NCBI RefSeq assembly: GCF_004364345.1
Contig: NZ_SOCA01000012.1
Coordinates: 50,666-114,665 of the forward strand
DNA: 64,000 nt
DNA from: Prosthecobacter fusiformis
Lineage (GTDB): Bacteria; Verrucomicrobiota; Verrucomicrobiia; Verrucomicrobiales; Verrucomicrobiaceae
Reading direction: 5' to 3'
Notes under the pieces: generated by a model
What the model was told of the DNA's origin: nothing
What the model saw: the letters and a program-made list of their open reading frames with translations, nothing else
Database searches by the model: none
Program-made: the position numbers and the translations under genes
In this document: positions 8,413 to 15,245 of the stretch, in pieces
Numbering within the stretch: the first letter of the stretch is position 1
Layout of the letters: every line of letters starts with the position of its first letter

Positions 8413-10695
8413 TTACACTGCCGCCGCGCCACCTTCAGGGTTCATATTCACCTCCGCCCCCGCCGCAGGCATCCCGCCCGGCGGCAGCGCCGGAGCAGGA
8501 GCCGCCACACTCGCCTCCGCCCCCGGCAGCTCAGCCCTCATTCCCAGCGGCATCGCACCCGGCATCGGCATCGCGTCTCCGCCGCCACCACCACCCAGCA
8601 TCGCCGCCAGCTCCGGCGGCAGCCCTTCTTCATCCGGCAGCGCCTCCTCACCTTCCTCTTGGCCCGCCTCATCAGGCTTCTTCTCACCCTTCAGCAGCTT
8701 CTTCAGCCGCGCCTGCTCCTCCTTCGGCAGCAGTTCCGCCGCATCCTCCAGCGTCGGCAGCGGCCTGCAGATTATCTCATCCGCCTGGTCAAATTCCAGC
8801 GCCTTGATCGCCTGTAAAAACAGCGGCCGCGCATTCACCTTCTCCACCTCTGGCATCTGCACCCACTGGCCGAAAAGATCCACCGCCACCTTCGCCCCCT
8901 CCAGCTTCGTCTGGTTCTGCTCCTGCGTCAGCAGCATCCGTACGTCGATGTCCAGATCCGCCACCTTCTCCGCCGTCAGCTTCATCAGCTCCGCATTCTC
9001 ACCCTCACCCCACACAAAGGCCTCATCGCGATCATAGTTCGCATAAAAAAGCTTCACCGCATAGCTAAAGTCCCGGCCAAAGCTCCTTCGCAGCTGCCGC
9101 ACCGGCTTCTTCAGCAGCACCGCCGCCCGGCTCATGATCTGCCGGATCCCCGTCGCCGTATTGCTCTCCGGCACCCCCGCCAGATCCCCCTGGCTTGCCG
9201 CATTGATGCCGCTGCGCAGTTGCGCCATCTGGATGCCCGTCTGCATCAGCTCCATGCTCCGGTTATCCAGGTCCGGCATCCGCATAAATTCCAGCACATC
9301 CCCCAGCTTCCACTCCCCCTTCAGCCTCAGCATATCCCCTGGCTGCAGTGCCAGGTCCGCCTCATCATCATCCCGCTCCAGCCGCTCCGGGTGAAATCCC
9401 CCCACCGGGTTCGAGTGCATCCTGTTCCGGTAGCTCACCTGGTTCCACAGATCATCCACCTTCCCCTGTACCGCCGCATACTTGGCGAAGAAACCCCGCC
9501 CATACAGCTTGTTAGGCACCTTCTCCCACACATGGCACTTGATCGGCAGTTCCCCCTTCGGACTGATGTTTCCCAGATAGTCCGCATACACCAGCCAGTC
9601 CTCACTCTGCGGCGGAAACACCACATACAGCCTCCTCGCCTCCCCATCGCCAAAAGGGTCCACTCGTACAAACCCCTCCACCAGCCGCACCCGCGTATTC
9701 ATCAGCCGCTCCTCCTCTTCCTCCCCATAGTCCTCCACCCGCGTCCCATCCCGCCCGTGCGCATTGTCCACCGTCGCAGGCCGCTCCGCCAGACACACAT
9801 TATTTCCTGATGTACCCGCCGCCAGCGCCAGCCGCACCGCATCCTCACGCCCCAGGTGAAACTTCACCCTCGCCTCCGTTACAGAAAGCTCGATCAGATT
9901 GTAAAAATTCGTAAACCGCAGGTCCAGCTCCGGCGCATCCTCACGGAAGGCCACATCGTTAAAGTGCAGCACCGTCGTCTCCACCCCATGGCGAATCACG
10001 GCCTCCTTCTCCACATACAACGGCTTCCAACTCCGCCGTCCCTTCGTCTTTACCTTCGCCGCCTGCCGGTCCGTCGTCACGTACTCCTCCCCCACCATCA
10101 CCGGTTCCCCATTCACATGCAGCACCGTCAGCTCCTGCTCATGCCGGTCCGTCTCCACCTCATACCACGTCTTCGTAAAGGCCTCCCCCAGGCACGCCGC
10201 CTGCGTGATCCCCTCACAATACCGCTCACTCAGCCGCCCATCCCGGAAAGTCCATTGCAGATGCTTCTGGATCACATCCGCCAGCGCCGGATCCTCCTTG
10301 CCCACCGGCATCGCCGCGAACCATGGGCTCCCGCCAAAAATATCCTGTTCCGCCTGCGCCGCCGCAAATTCAGTTAGGCCAGCCACAAAGTTCAGACTGT
10401 CATTCTGCACCTGGAAAATCAGCCTCGGTTCCCCCGTCCCATCCATCGGCTCACCCCCCGTCCGGTGGGCGAAGACATCCTGCGCCTCCTGCGCATACCG
10501 TCGCCTGTTTTCCCGCCACATTGCCAGGTCCGCATGATACGTCTCATACTGCCGCCGTGCCCACTGCACCAGCTGCACCATCCGCCTCCCATCCCCCGCC
10601 TCCAGCGCATCCTCCAGTGGGGATTTATGGCGTTTGCGGGAGATCGCCGCCCGCGCCCGGACCGCCGCCTCAGATTCAGAAATGGAAGATTTCAT
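8413..10695 (-). CDS. Phage portal-like protein
   Basis: About 760 residues. The central part (VDDLWNQVSYRNRMHSNP, later MPDLDNRSMELMQTGIQMAQ, then a SNTATGIRQIMSRA segment) resembles the helical core of P22-type portal proteins, the dodecameric ring through which DNA enters the capsid. The N-terminal part covers the wing and clip regions. The last 100 residues are a low-complexity Pro/Gly/Ala/Met tail (GGGGGGDAMPMPGAMPLG). ATG 10695 is preferred over 10728. No terminase, protease or capsid gene follows upstream, so the block is not a complete head module: either a remnant or a split arrangement. Confidence 0.7.
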   Translation of the reverse strand: MKSSISESEAAVRARAAISRKRHKSPLEDALEAGDGRRMVQLVQWARRQYETYHADLAMWRENRRRYAQEAQDVFAHRTGGEPMDGTGEPRLIFQVQNDSLNFVAGLTEFAAAQAEQDIFGGSPWFAAMPVGKEDPALADVIQKHLQWTFRDGRLSERYCEGITQAACLGEAFTKTWYEVETDRHEQELTVLHVNGEPVMVGEEYVTTDRQAAKVKTKGRRSWKPLYVEKEAVIRHGVETTVLHFNDVAFREDAPELDLRFTNFYNLIELSVTEARVKFHLGREDAVRLALAAGTSGNNVCLAERPATVDNAHGRDGTRVEDYGEEEEERLMNTRVRLVEGFVRVDPFGDGEARRLYVVFPPQSEDWLVYADYLGNISPKGELPIKCHVWEKVPNKLYGRGFFAKYAAVQGKVDDLWNQVSYRNRMHSNPVGGFHPERLERDDDEADLALQPGDMLRLKGEWKLGDVLEFMRMPDLDNRSMELMQTGIQMAQLRSGINAASQGDLAGVPESNTATGIRQIMSRAAVLLKKPVRQLRRSFGRDFSYAVKLFYANYDRDEAFVWGEGENAELMKLTAEKVADLDIDVRMLLTQEQNQTKLEGAKVAVDLFGQWVQMPEVEKVNARPLFLQAIKALEFDQADEIICRPLPTLEDAAELLPKEEQARLKKLLKGEKKPDEAGQEEGEEALPDEEGLPPELAAMLGGGGGGDAMPMPGAMPLGMRAELPGAEASVAAPAPALPPGGMPAAGAEVNMNPEGGAAAV

Positions 10696-10809
10696 AGTAG
10701 ATGACACCCCACAATCACCACCCCCCACTCACATTGCGCAACCCCCTACCACCCCCACTTAGCCCAAGTGCCAAAAAAACTTTCCCTTCCCCAAACGCAC
10801 CCGTCCCCA

Positions 10810-10925
10810 TGGAGCGCCGCCGATCCGTCGGCATTCAATAAAGTGCTCACACCAATGCCCACGCCCCCTCAAGGATAGGACCCATAACTCATATAAGTCC
10901 TACCCAGTCCCGTCTGCCCCATGCC
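10810..10925 (+). repeat. Partial composite repeat (hairpin H3 plus short tail)
   Basis: ATGGAGCGCCGCCGATCCGT starts a degenerate copy of the GGAG-headed H3 hairpin (GCCGACG-ACC-CGTCGGC elsewhere), followed by ATTCAATAAAGTGCTCA, the first heptamer of the usual tail, and a stretch with 9-nt periodicity (about 10873-10908). The other composite-repeat parts are missing. Confidence 0.6.
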
Positions 10926-10931
10926 TCCGGC

Positions 10932-11279
10932 CTAGCCATTCAGCCCGTTGCTTTGAAAAGGCCCCGGCCGCGTTTTCGTCTTCTTCTCCTGGTAATAAGT
11001 TTTCAGACTGCTTTCAGGATTCCCCGCCACACTCAGCGGCGGTTTACTCCCCGTCGCAGGATCCGTCGTCCTGGCAGGTCGCGTCGTATGCGGCAGCACA
11101 TTCAGCATCGTCTCATCCACCCCATCCATCACCGTCTTCATCATTTTGTCCGTCGCCGTCGGCGCAGGTTTCGGGCGTGGCAGCACCTTCTGCATCGTCT
11201 CGTCCACCCCATTCATCACCGTCTTCATCATCTTATCATAGGCGGACATCCCAGGTGCCGGTGGCGTCGCGGGTGTCAC
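10932..11279 (-). CDS. Hypothetical phage-module protein with duplicated motif
   Basis: 115 residues, Pro/Thr/Lys-rich. A segment DKMMKTVMNGVDETMQKVLP occurs twice in tandem (second copy DKMMKTVMDGVDETMLNVLP) at about residues 15-34 and 44-63, so an internal duplication is clear. The GTG at 11279 or the ATG at 11249 could be the start. The family is not recognised. The position upstream of the portal-like gene on the same strand suggests membership in the phage-like block. Confidence 0.5.
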   Translation of the reverse strand: MTPATPPAPGMSAYDKMMKTVMNGVDETMQKVLPRPKPAPTATDKMMKTVMDGVDETMLNVLPHTTRPARTTDPATGSKPPLSVAGNPESSLKTYYQEKKTKTRPGPFQSNGLNG

Positions 11280-11317
11280 CCGTGCAGGCGGCTGCGACGC
11301 AGTACCCGGTGATCTTT

Positions 11318-11542
11318 TCAGATGCGGATTTTTCTCATAAATCCATCCAGCCCCCCACCTGGAGTCAGCGCCCTGCTTTGGTACAGCGGCCCACCCTTAA
11401 ACTGGCGATTGCTGTTTTGCGCACTCCTCTGCGCGCTCGTCAGCCCCACCGTCCGCTGTCCATTCTCATCCACCATCACATTTCTCGGCCTGCCATTGAT
11501 GCGCCCCGTCCGCCCGCTCCCGTTCGAAGAATAATCACTCAT
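11318..11542 (-). CDS. Small hypothetical protein, 74 aa
   Basis: MSDYSSNGSGRTGRINGRPR continues as a basic, Gly/Ser/Asn-rich and probably disordered chain (LTSAQRSAQNSNRQFKGGPL). No domain is visible. It is the first gene of the minus-strand block 5649-11542, 38 bases before the gene with the duplicated motif. Low complexity makes coding status less certain than for its neighbours. Confidence 0.4.
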   Translation of the reverse strand: MSDYSSNGSGRTGRINGRPRNVMVDENGQRTVGLTSAQRSAQNSNRQFKGGPLYQSRALTPGGGLDGFMRKIRI

Positions 11543-11634
11543 CCCTCACCATCCCCCATCCCGCCCGCCCCTGTCCACCCACCAGCACCCCCACTTGCCC
11601 CAAGTCCCCAAAAAACATCCCCGCCTCCATCCGC

Positions 11635-11780
11635 CATGGAGCGCACGCATCTTGCGTGCCGTCTTGTGCGTCCCGCGCAAGACCGTTCTAACGCCCTCGT
11701 CTCCCTCCGAATCTATCCCCTTCAAAAAACACACCTCCTGTTAGGCCAAAAATCCTGTTAATCCTGTCATCCTGTTAAAA
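11635..11780 (+). repeat. Composite repeat: hairpins H1+H2, then AATCCTGTT nonamers
   Basis: From 11637, TGGAGC leads into hairpin H1 (GCACGCA-TCT-TGCGTGC), then H2 (GTCTTGTGCG-TCC-CGCGCAAGAC) and CCGTTCT. At 11751-11777 there are three 9-nt units (AATCCTGTT, AATCCTGTC, ATCCTGTTA), a pattern also found at about 19132 and 35867. Confidence 0.75.
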
Positions 11781-11803
11781 AAGCCCCACCCCTCCACCCC
11801 CAC

Positions 11804-12670
11804 TCACTTCCCCAACGCCTGCTTCAAAATATCATCCAGATACGTCACCGGCAGCGAGTAGTGGCCTTCGTGATCCAGCCAATGCGTCGTCGTATGCGGC
11901 ATGATGCCCGCCAGCTTCTGCGTGTATTGCCAGTCGATGTTCCGGTCCTCCTTGCCATGCCAGAAATGGATCGGGTAGCCGATCTCCCCCACCTCAAAGC
12001 CCCATTCGGAAAGATAGATGTCCGCATCCGCGATGACCGCCCTCGGCCCTCTCCTCAGCGCCTCCAGCATGCCCGCACGCACCACAGAAAACACCTCCCG
12101 CCTCGCCAGCACCTTTCGGTCCGCCGGTCCCAGCATCCCCAGCACCCACTTCAGCGGAGCCCGGTCAGGCTCCCCCTTGGAAATCTTCTCCCCCATCCTC
12201 AGCAGAACCGCCAGCACCGTCGGGAAAGCATACCGCAGCTTGATCATCAGACGATAAAGCCAAAACATATGCTCATACCCCAGAAACGTCAGCGGTGGTG
12301 CCCCACACATGATCGTCGCACTCAGCAGCCGCTCCGGCATCGTCTTCGCCGTCATCAGCACATACGGCCCCCCGCCGGACCAGCCCAGCACGTGAAATTT
12401 CTGGATGCCCAGATGATCCGCCAGCTCCGCCAGCACCGGCGGCCAGTCCTTCAGCTCACGCCCTGGCTGGAAGTCCGAAAGACCGATCCCCGGCCGGTCC
12501 GCTGAAATGATCCGCAGCCCATGCTTGCGGCCCGCCTCATCCATCAGCTCACCCTGCACCCGCGCGCTCGGCCAGCCATGAAAGTAAAAGCACGGCACAC
12601 CCGCAGGATCGCCATGCTCCGCAAAGCCTAAAAGGCGTCCAGAAGATAAGCGGAAAGTATGGTCTGCCAT
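11804..12670 (-). CDS. Alpha/beta hydrolase
   Basis: About 288 residues. The fold is indicated by the oxyanion-hole segment FYFHGWPSARVQGELMD, the strand-turn ISADRPGIGLSD, the nucleophile elbow GWSGGGPY (Ser), a late acidic region (HFWHGKEDRNIDW, likely Asp) and the catalytic His in LDHEGHYSLP. Similar proteins act as esterases or other hydrolases with undefined substrates. The ATG at 12670 starts where conserved sequence begins; longer versions from 12712 or 12733 are possible. Monocistronic, cytosolic. Confidence 0.85.
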   Translation of the reverse strand: MADHTFRLSSGRLLGFAEHGDPAGVPCFYFHGWPSARVQGELMDEAGRKHGLRIISADRPGIGLSDFQPGRELKDWPPVLAELADHLGIQKFHVLGWSGGGPYVLMTAKTMPERLLSATIMCGAPPLTFLGYEHMFWLYRLMIKLRYAFPTVLAVLLRMGEKISKGEPDRAPLKWVLGMLGPADRKVLARREVFSVVRAGMLEALRRGPRAVIADADIYLSEWGFEVGEIGYPIHFWHGKEDRNIDWQYTQKLAGIMPHTTTHWLDHEGHYSLPVTYLDDILKQALGK

Positions 12671-12925
12671 GGGGGGAAACGAAAAGTGGGGAGCCTTCAC
12701 CATAAAGCATCCCGCCCCCCTCGCAATCAACATCCATAAGCACTTTTACCCCTCCGTTCCGCCTCAGAGTAAGGAAAGCGGAAACCTTAACTCCAAAAGA
12801 GAGAAGGCCCCCATTTCCACGATGTGCGGATAAACAGACTCCACTGACCCCTTATCCTCGCCTTTCGCCTCACTCTCATGGACCATACATTTTGCTCTCC
12901 ATCACCGCAGACCAAACCGCATCCC

Positions 12926-12948
12926 CCCTCTCCTCCCTGAGGAGAGGG
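12926..12948. repeat. Short intergenic hairpin repeat
   Basis: CCCTCTCCTC-CCT-GAGGAGAGGG is a perfect 10-bp stem, followed by GCTGGGGTGAGG. A related copy lies at 54509-54557. It is the only structure I see in the gene-free stretch 12671-13167. Confidence 0.6.
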
Positions 12949-13167
12949 CTGGGGTGAGGAGCCGTGTCGATGGCTCTTCCATTTCAGCAGCGGACATCGC
13001 CTCACCGGGGCAGGGGATACAGGCCACAGTCAACCCACCACCCTTCAAAAAAGCCCTCCTTGACCGCCACACTCGATGGATTCCTCCGCCTTCGTTTACC
13101 ACAACCCACCCATAAAAGCCGATTGCAGCCTGGCCAAGAATCTTTAATCTCCCCGGACTCCTTTTTC

Positions 13168-13377
13168 ATGAAAACCGCCTCCGTCCTCCTTGCCGCCGCC
13201 GTCCTGGTCCTCGCCTCCACCTCGTGTGACAAGCACTCCTGGGATCAGACCCAGGTCCTCCATGAAGGCATGCACAAAGCTCACGGTGAAGCCCATGGCG
13301 AAGCCCACGGTGACACCCATGCACCAGCGGATGCCCATGCCCCTGCGGACGCCCACGCTCCTGCGGCCAAGCATTGA
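13168..13377 (+). CDS. Small His-rich lipoprotein
   Basis: 69 residues. The signal sequence MKTASVLLAAAVLVLASTSC ends in a lipobox with Cys20, giving a mature chain of about 50 residues. The mature part is made of short repeats HGEAHGEAHGDTH and APADAHAPADAHAPA, so nearly every fourth residue is His. Such chains can bind divalent metals, but that is only an inference. The ATG at 13168 is the obvious start since the signal peptide begins there. No metal-transport gene is adjacent. Confidence 0.7.
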   Translation: MKTASVLLAAAVLVLASTSCDKHSWDQTQVLHEGMHKAHGEAHGEAHGDTHAPADAHAPADAHAPAAKH

Positions 13378-13448
13378 TTCCCCCGGCCCCAGCGCCTGCC
13401 AGGCATGGCATAAAAGCGGCCCGCAGCAGCGTGCCGCATCGCCATGCC

Positions 13449-14030
13449 TCAGTGCGCCCCTCGTCCCGCCAGCTCCAGCACTAGTCGCTCCATCGGCAGG
13501 CCCATCACATTCGTCCAGGATCCCTCGTAACCTTCCAGGATCATCTCACTGCATTCCTGGATGCCATAGGCCCCCGCCTTATCCAGCGGGTTCACGCACG
13601 CATGATACGCCCGGATCACCTCATCCGTCAGCGGCTTGAAAGTCACCTCCGTGATCACATGGAAACCGTGGCCCGCTGCCCCGCCCTCATGGGCCACATA
13701 CACGCCCGTGCACACCTCATGCCGGCGGCCGGATAGACGCCGCAGCATCGCCAACGCCTCCTCCGCATCCCCCGGCTTCCCCAGCGGCAGCCCGTCCACA
13801 TACACTAGCGTATCCGCGCCGATGACCCGCGCCCCCGGTCTCATCCGCGCCACCGCCACCGCCTTGCGCCGCGCATTTTCCACCGTCAGCTCCTCTGGCG
13901 TCAGGCTCGCATCATGCGCCTCCTCCACCTCCGGCAGCACCACCTCAAAGTCATACCCTGCCTCCCTCAGCAGTTCCACACGCCGTGGGGATTGCGAGGC
14001 CAGCACCAGATCCTGGGGAGGCAGCGTCAT
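13449..14030 (-). CDS. maf: Maf family nucleoside triphosphate pyrophosphatase
   Basis: About 193 residues with the Maf signature LVLASQSPRRVELLREAGYDF at the N-terminus, GADTLVYVDGLPLGKPGDAEE in the middle and YGIQECSEMILEGYEGSWTNVMGLP near the end. Maf proteins hydrolyse modified or canonical NTPs to NMP and pyrophosphate (house-cleaning) and have been linked to septum formation. The signature residues S-R-R, D (of GADT) and K-P are present. The start overlaps the stop of the lipoprotein gene upstream (14030), so the two are coupled; the alternative ATG is 14033. Confidence 0.9.
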   Translation of the reverse strand: MTLPPQDLVLASQSPRRVELLREAGYDFEVVLPEVEEAHDASLTPEELTVENARRKAVAVARMRPGARVIGADTLVYVDGLPLGKPGDAEEALAMLRRLSGRRHEVCTGVYVAHEGGAAGHGFHVITEVTFKPLTDEVIRAYHACVNPLDKAGAYGIQECSEMILEGYEGSWTNVMGLPMERLVLELAGRGAH

Positions 14031-14260
14031 CACGTATCCTGCTCCTCGATCATCAGTACCTCATCCGCCCGCAGCAGGGACAGCCGGTCCTGAAAAGTCT
14101 TGTACCGATAGTAGCCCGTCTTCCCCTGATACTCCGGCCTGCCCTTGCATAAATACTGCCGACCATCCTTCAGGGTGATCTTATAACTGCCGGTGGATTC
14201 GCACCCGGCCAAAGTAAAGGCCAGCGCGACGATGCTGAATGTTCGCAGGATCAGGGGCAT
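14030..14260 (-). CDS. YgdI/YgdR-like lipoprotein
   Basis: 76 residues from the ATG at 14260. The signal peptide MPLILRTFSIVALAFTLAGC has a lipobox (LAGC), followed by ESTGSYKITLKDGRQYLCKG, a short beta-rich domain of the YgdI/YgdR (DUF903) type whose core is TxxDGRxY...P...TGYYRYK...G/D. The function in Enterobacteria is unknown. It overlaps maf by 4 bases. A longer version from 14341 would overlap the divergent methyltransferase start, so 14260 is preferred. Confidence 0.75.
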   Translation of the reverse strand: MPLILRTFSIVALAFTLAGCESTGSYKITLKDGRQYLCKGRPEYQGKTGYYRYKTFQDRLSLLRADEVLMIEEQDT

Positions 14261-14327
14261 GATTGATGAACGCCTGCCAAGGAAAAACATTCGCACCGTT
14301 TCGCAAGTCCGGTTATATCCGCAACCC

Positions 14328-14903
14328 ATGTCCGCCCCCACTTTTTTGCACGAATTTGTCCGTAACTGGAAAACCGTGGGCGCCGTTGCACCTTCCAGCC
14401 AGGCCCTCGCCTACCGGATGATGGAATCCGCCGAGGTCGGCCGCGCCCGTCACGTCCTTGAGCTCGGCCCCGGCACCGGAGCCTTCACCGCCGCCATCCT
14501 GGATGCCATGCCCCACGGCTCCAGCTACCTCGGCATCGAGCTGAACCAGACCTTCGTCACCCAGCTTAAGCCCCGTTTCCCCTCCATGGATTTCCGCATC
14601 GCCGGAGCCCAGGAGTTCGATTTCCCCGCCTACCTCGCCGACCGCGAGCCCTTTGATGTCGTCGTCAGCGGCCTCCCCTGGACCGCCTTTCCCCGCTGCC
14701 TGCAGGAGGCCATCCTCACCAACGTCCTCCCCCATCTCTCCCCCGGCGGCCGCTTCGCCACCTTCGCCTATTACGGCTTCCACCGCCTCCCCAGCGGCCA
14801 GCGCTTTCGCGGCCTTCTTCACGAGCTCCTCCCCGGCGTCGAAACCAGCCGCGTCGTCTGGGGAAACGTCCCCCCCGCCTTCGTCTACGTCGCCCGGAAA
14901 TAA
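14328..14903 (+). CDS. SAM-dependent methyltransferase, PmtA-like
   Basis: 191 residues. MSAPTFLHEFVRNWKTVGAV is followed by the class I SAM-binding motif VLELGPGTGAFTAAIL and the later motif VVVSGLPWTAFP. The start FxxEFxRxWKxVGAVxPSSxALA is typical of phospholipid N-methyltransferase (PmtA)-like proteins and related rRNA-dimethylase-like enzymes, which methylate phosphatidylethanolamine or unknown targets. The PmtA role is a family-based guess. Divergent from the maf pair; the intergenic gap is 67 bases. Confidence 0.8.
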   Translation: MSAPTFLHEFVRNWKTVGAVAPSSQALAYRMMESAEVGRARHVLELGPGTGAFTAAILDAMPHGSSYLGIELNQTFVTQLKPRFPSMDFRIAGAQEFDFPAYLADREPFDVVVSGLPWTAFPRCLQEAILTNVLPHLSPGGRFATFAYYGFHRLPSGQRFRGLLHELLPGVETSRVVWGNVPPAFVYVARK

Positions 14904-14920
14904 TATAGAGCGCCGACCAC

Positions 14921-15120
14921 CATGGAGCGCGGGCGTCCCGCCTGCCGTCTTGTGCGTCCTCGCGCAAGACCGTTCTCAAGCCCCCGTTCGCAGCCATGGA
15001 GCGCCGACGCCCCGTCGGCATTCAAAAACAAGTGCTCAGTCCTCAGTGCACAGTTCTCAGATTTAGCGCCCCTCTTCCAAGCCCATAGGACCTATCCGTC
15101 CTACAAGCCCTATCCGCCCC
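14921..15120 (+). repeat. Composite repeat: H1', H2', H3, heptamer tail, nonamers
   Basis: H1' (GGAGCGCGGGCGTCCCGCCTGC) at about 14924-14945, H2' (GTCTTGTGCG-TCCT-CGCGCAAGAC), then H3 (GCCGACG-CCC-CGTCGGC) at about 15003-15019. The tail holds four 7-nt units (GTGCTCA, GTCCTCA, GTGCACA, GTTCTCA) and then four 9-nt units (15081-15116). This occupies most of the gene-free stretch 14904-15245. Confidence 0.8.
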
Positions 15121-15218
<98 letters not shown>

Positions 15219-15245
15219 CCCGTCCCCCTTCGCCCCCGCCCCCCG

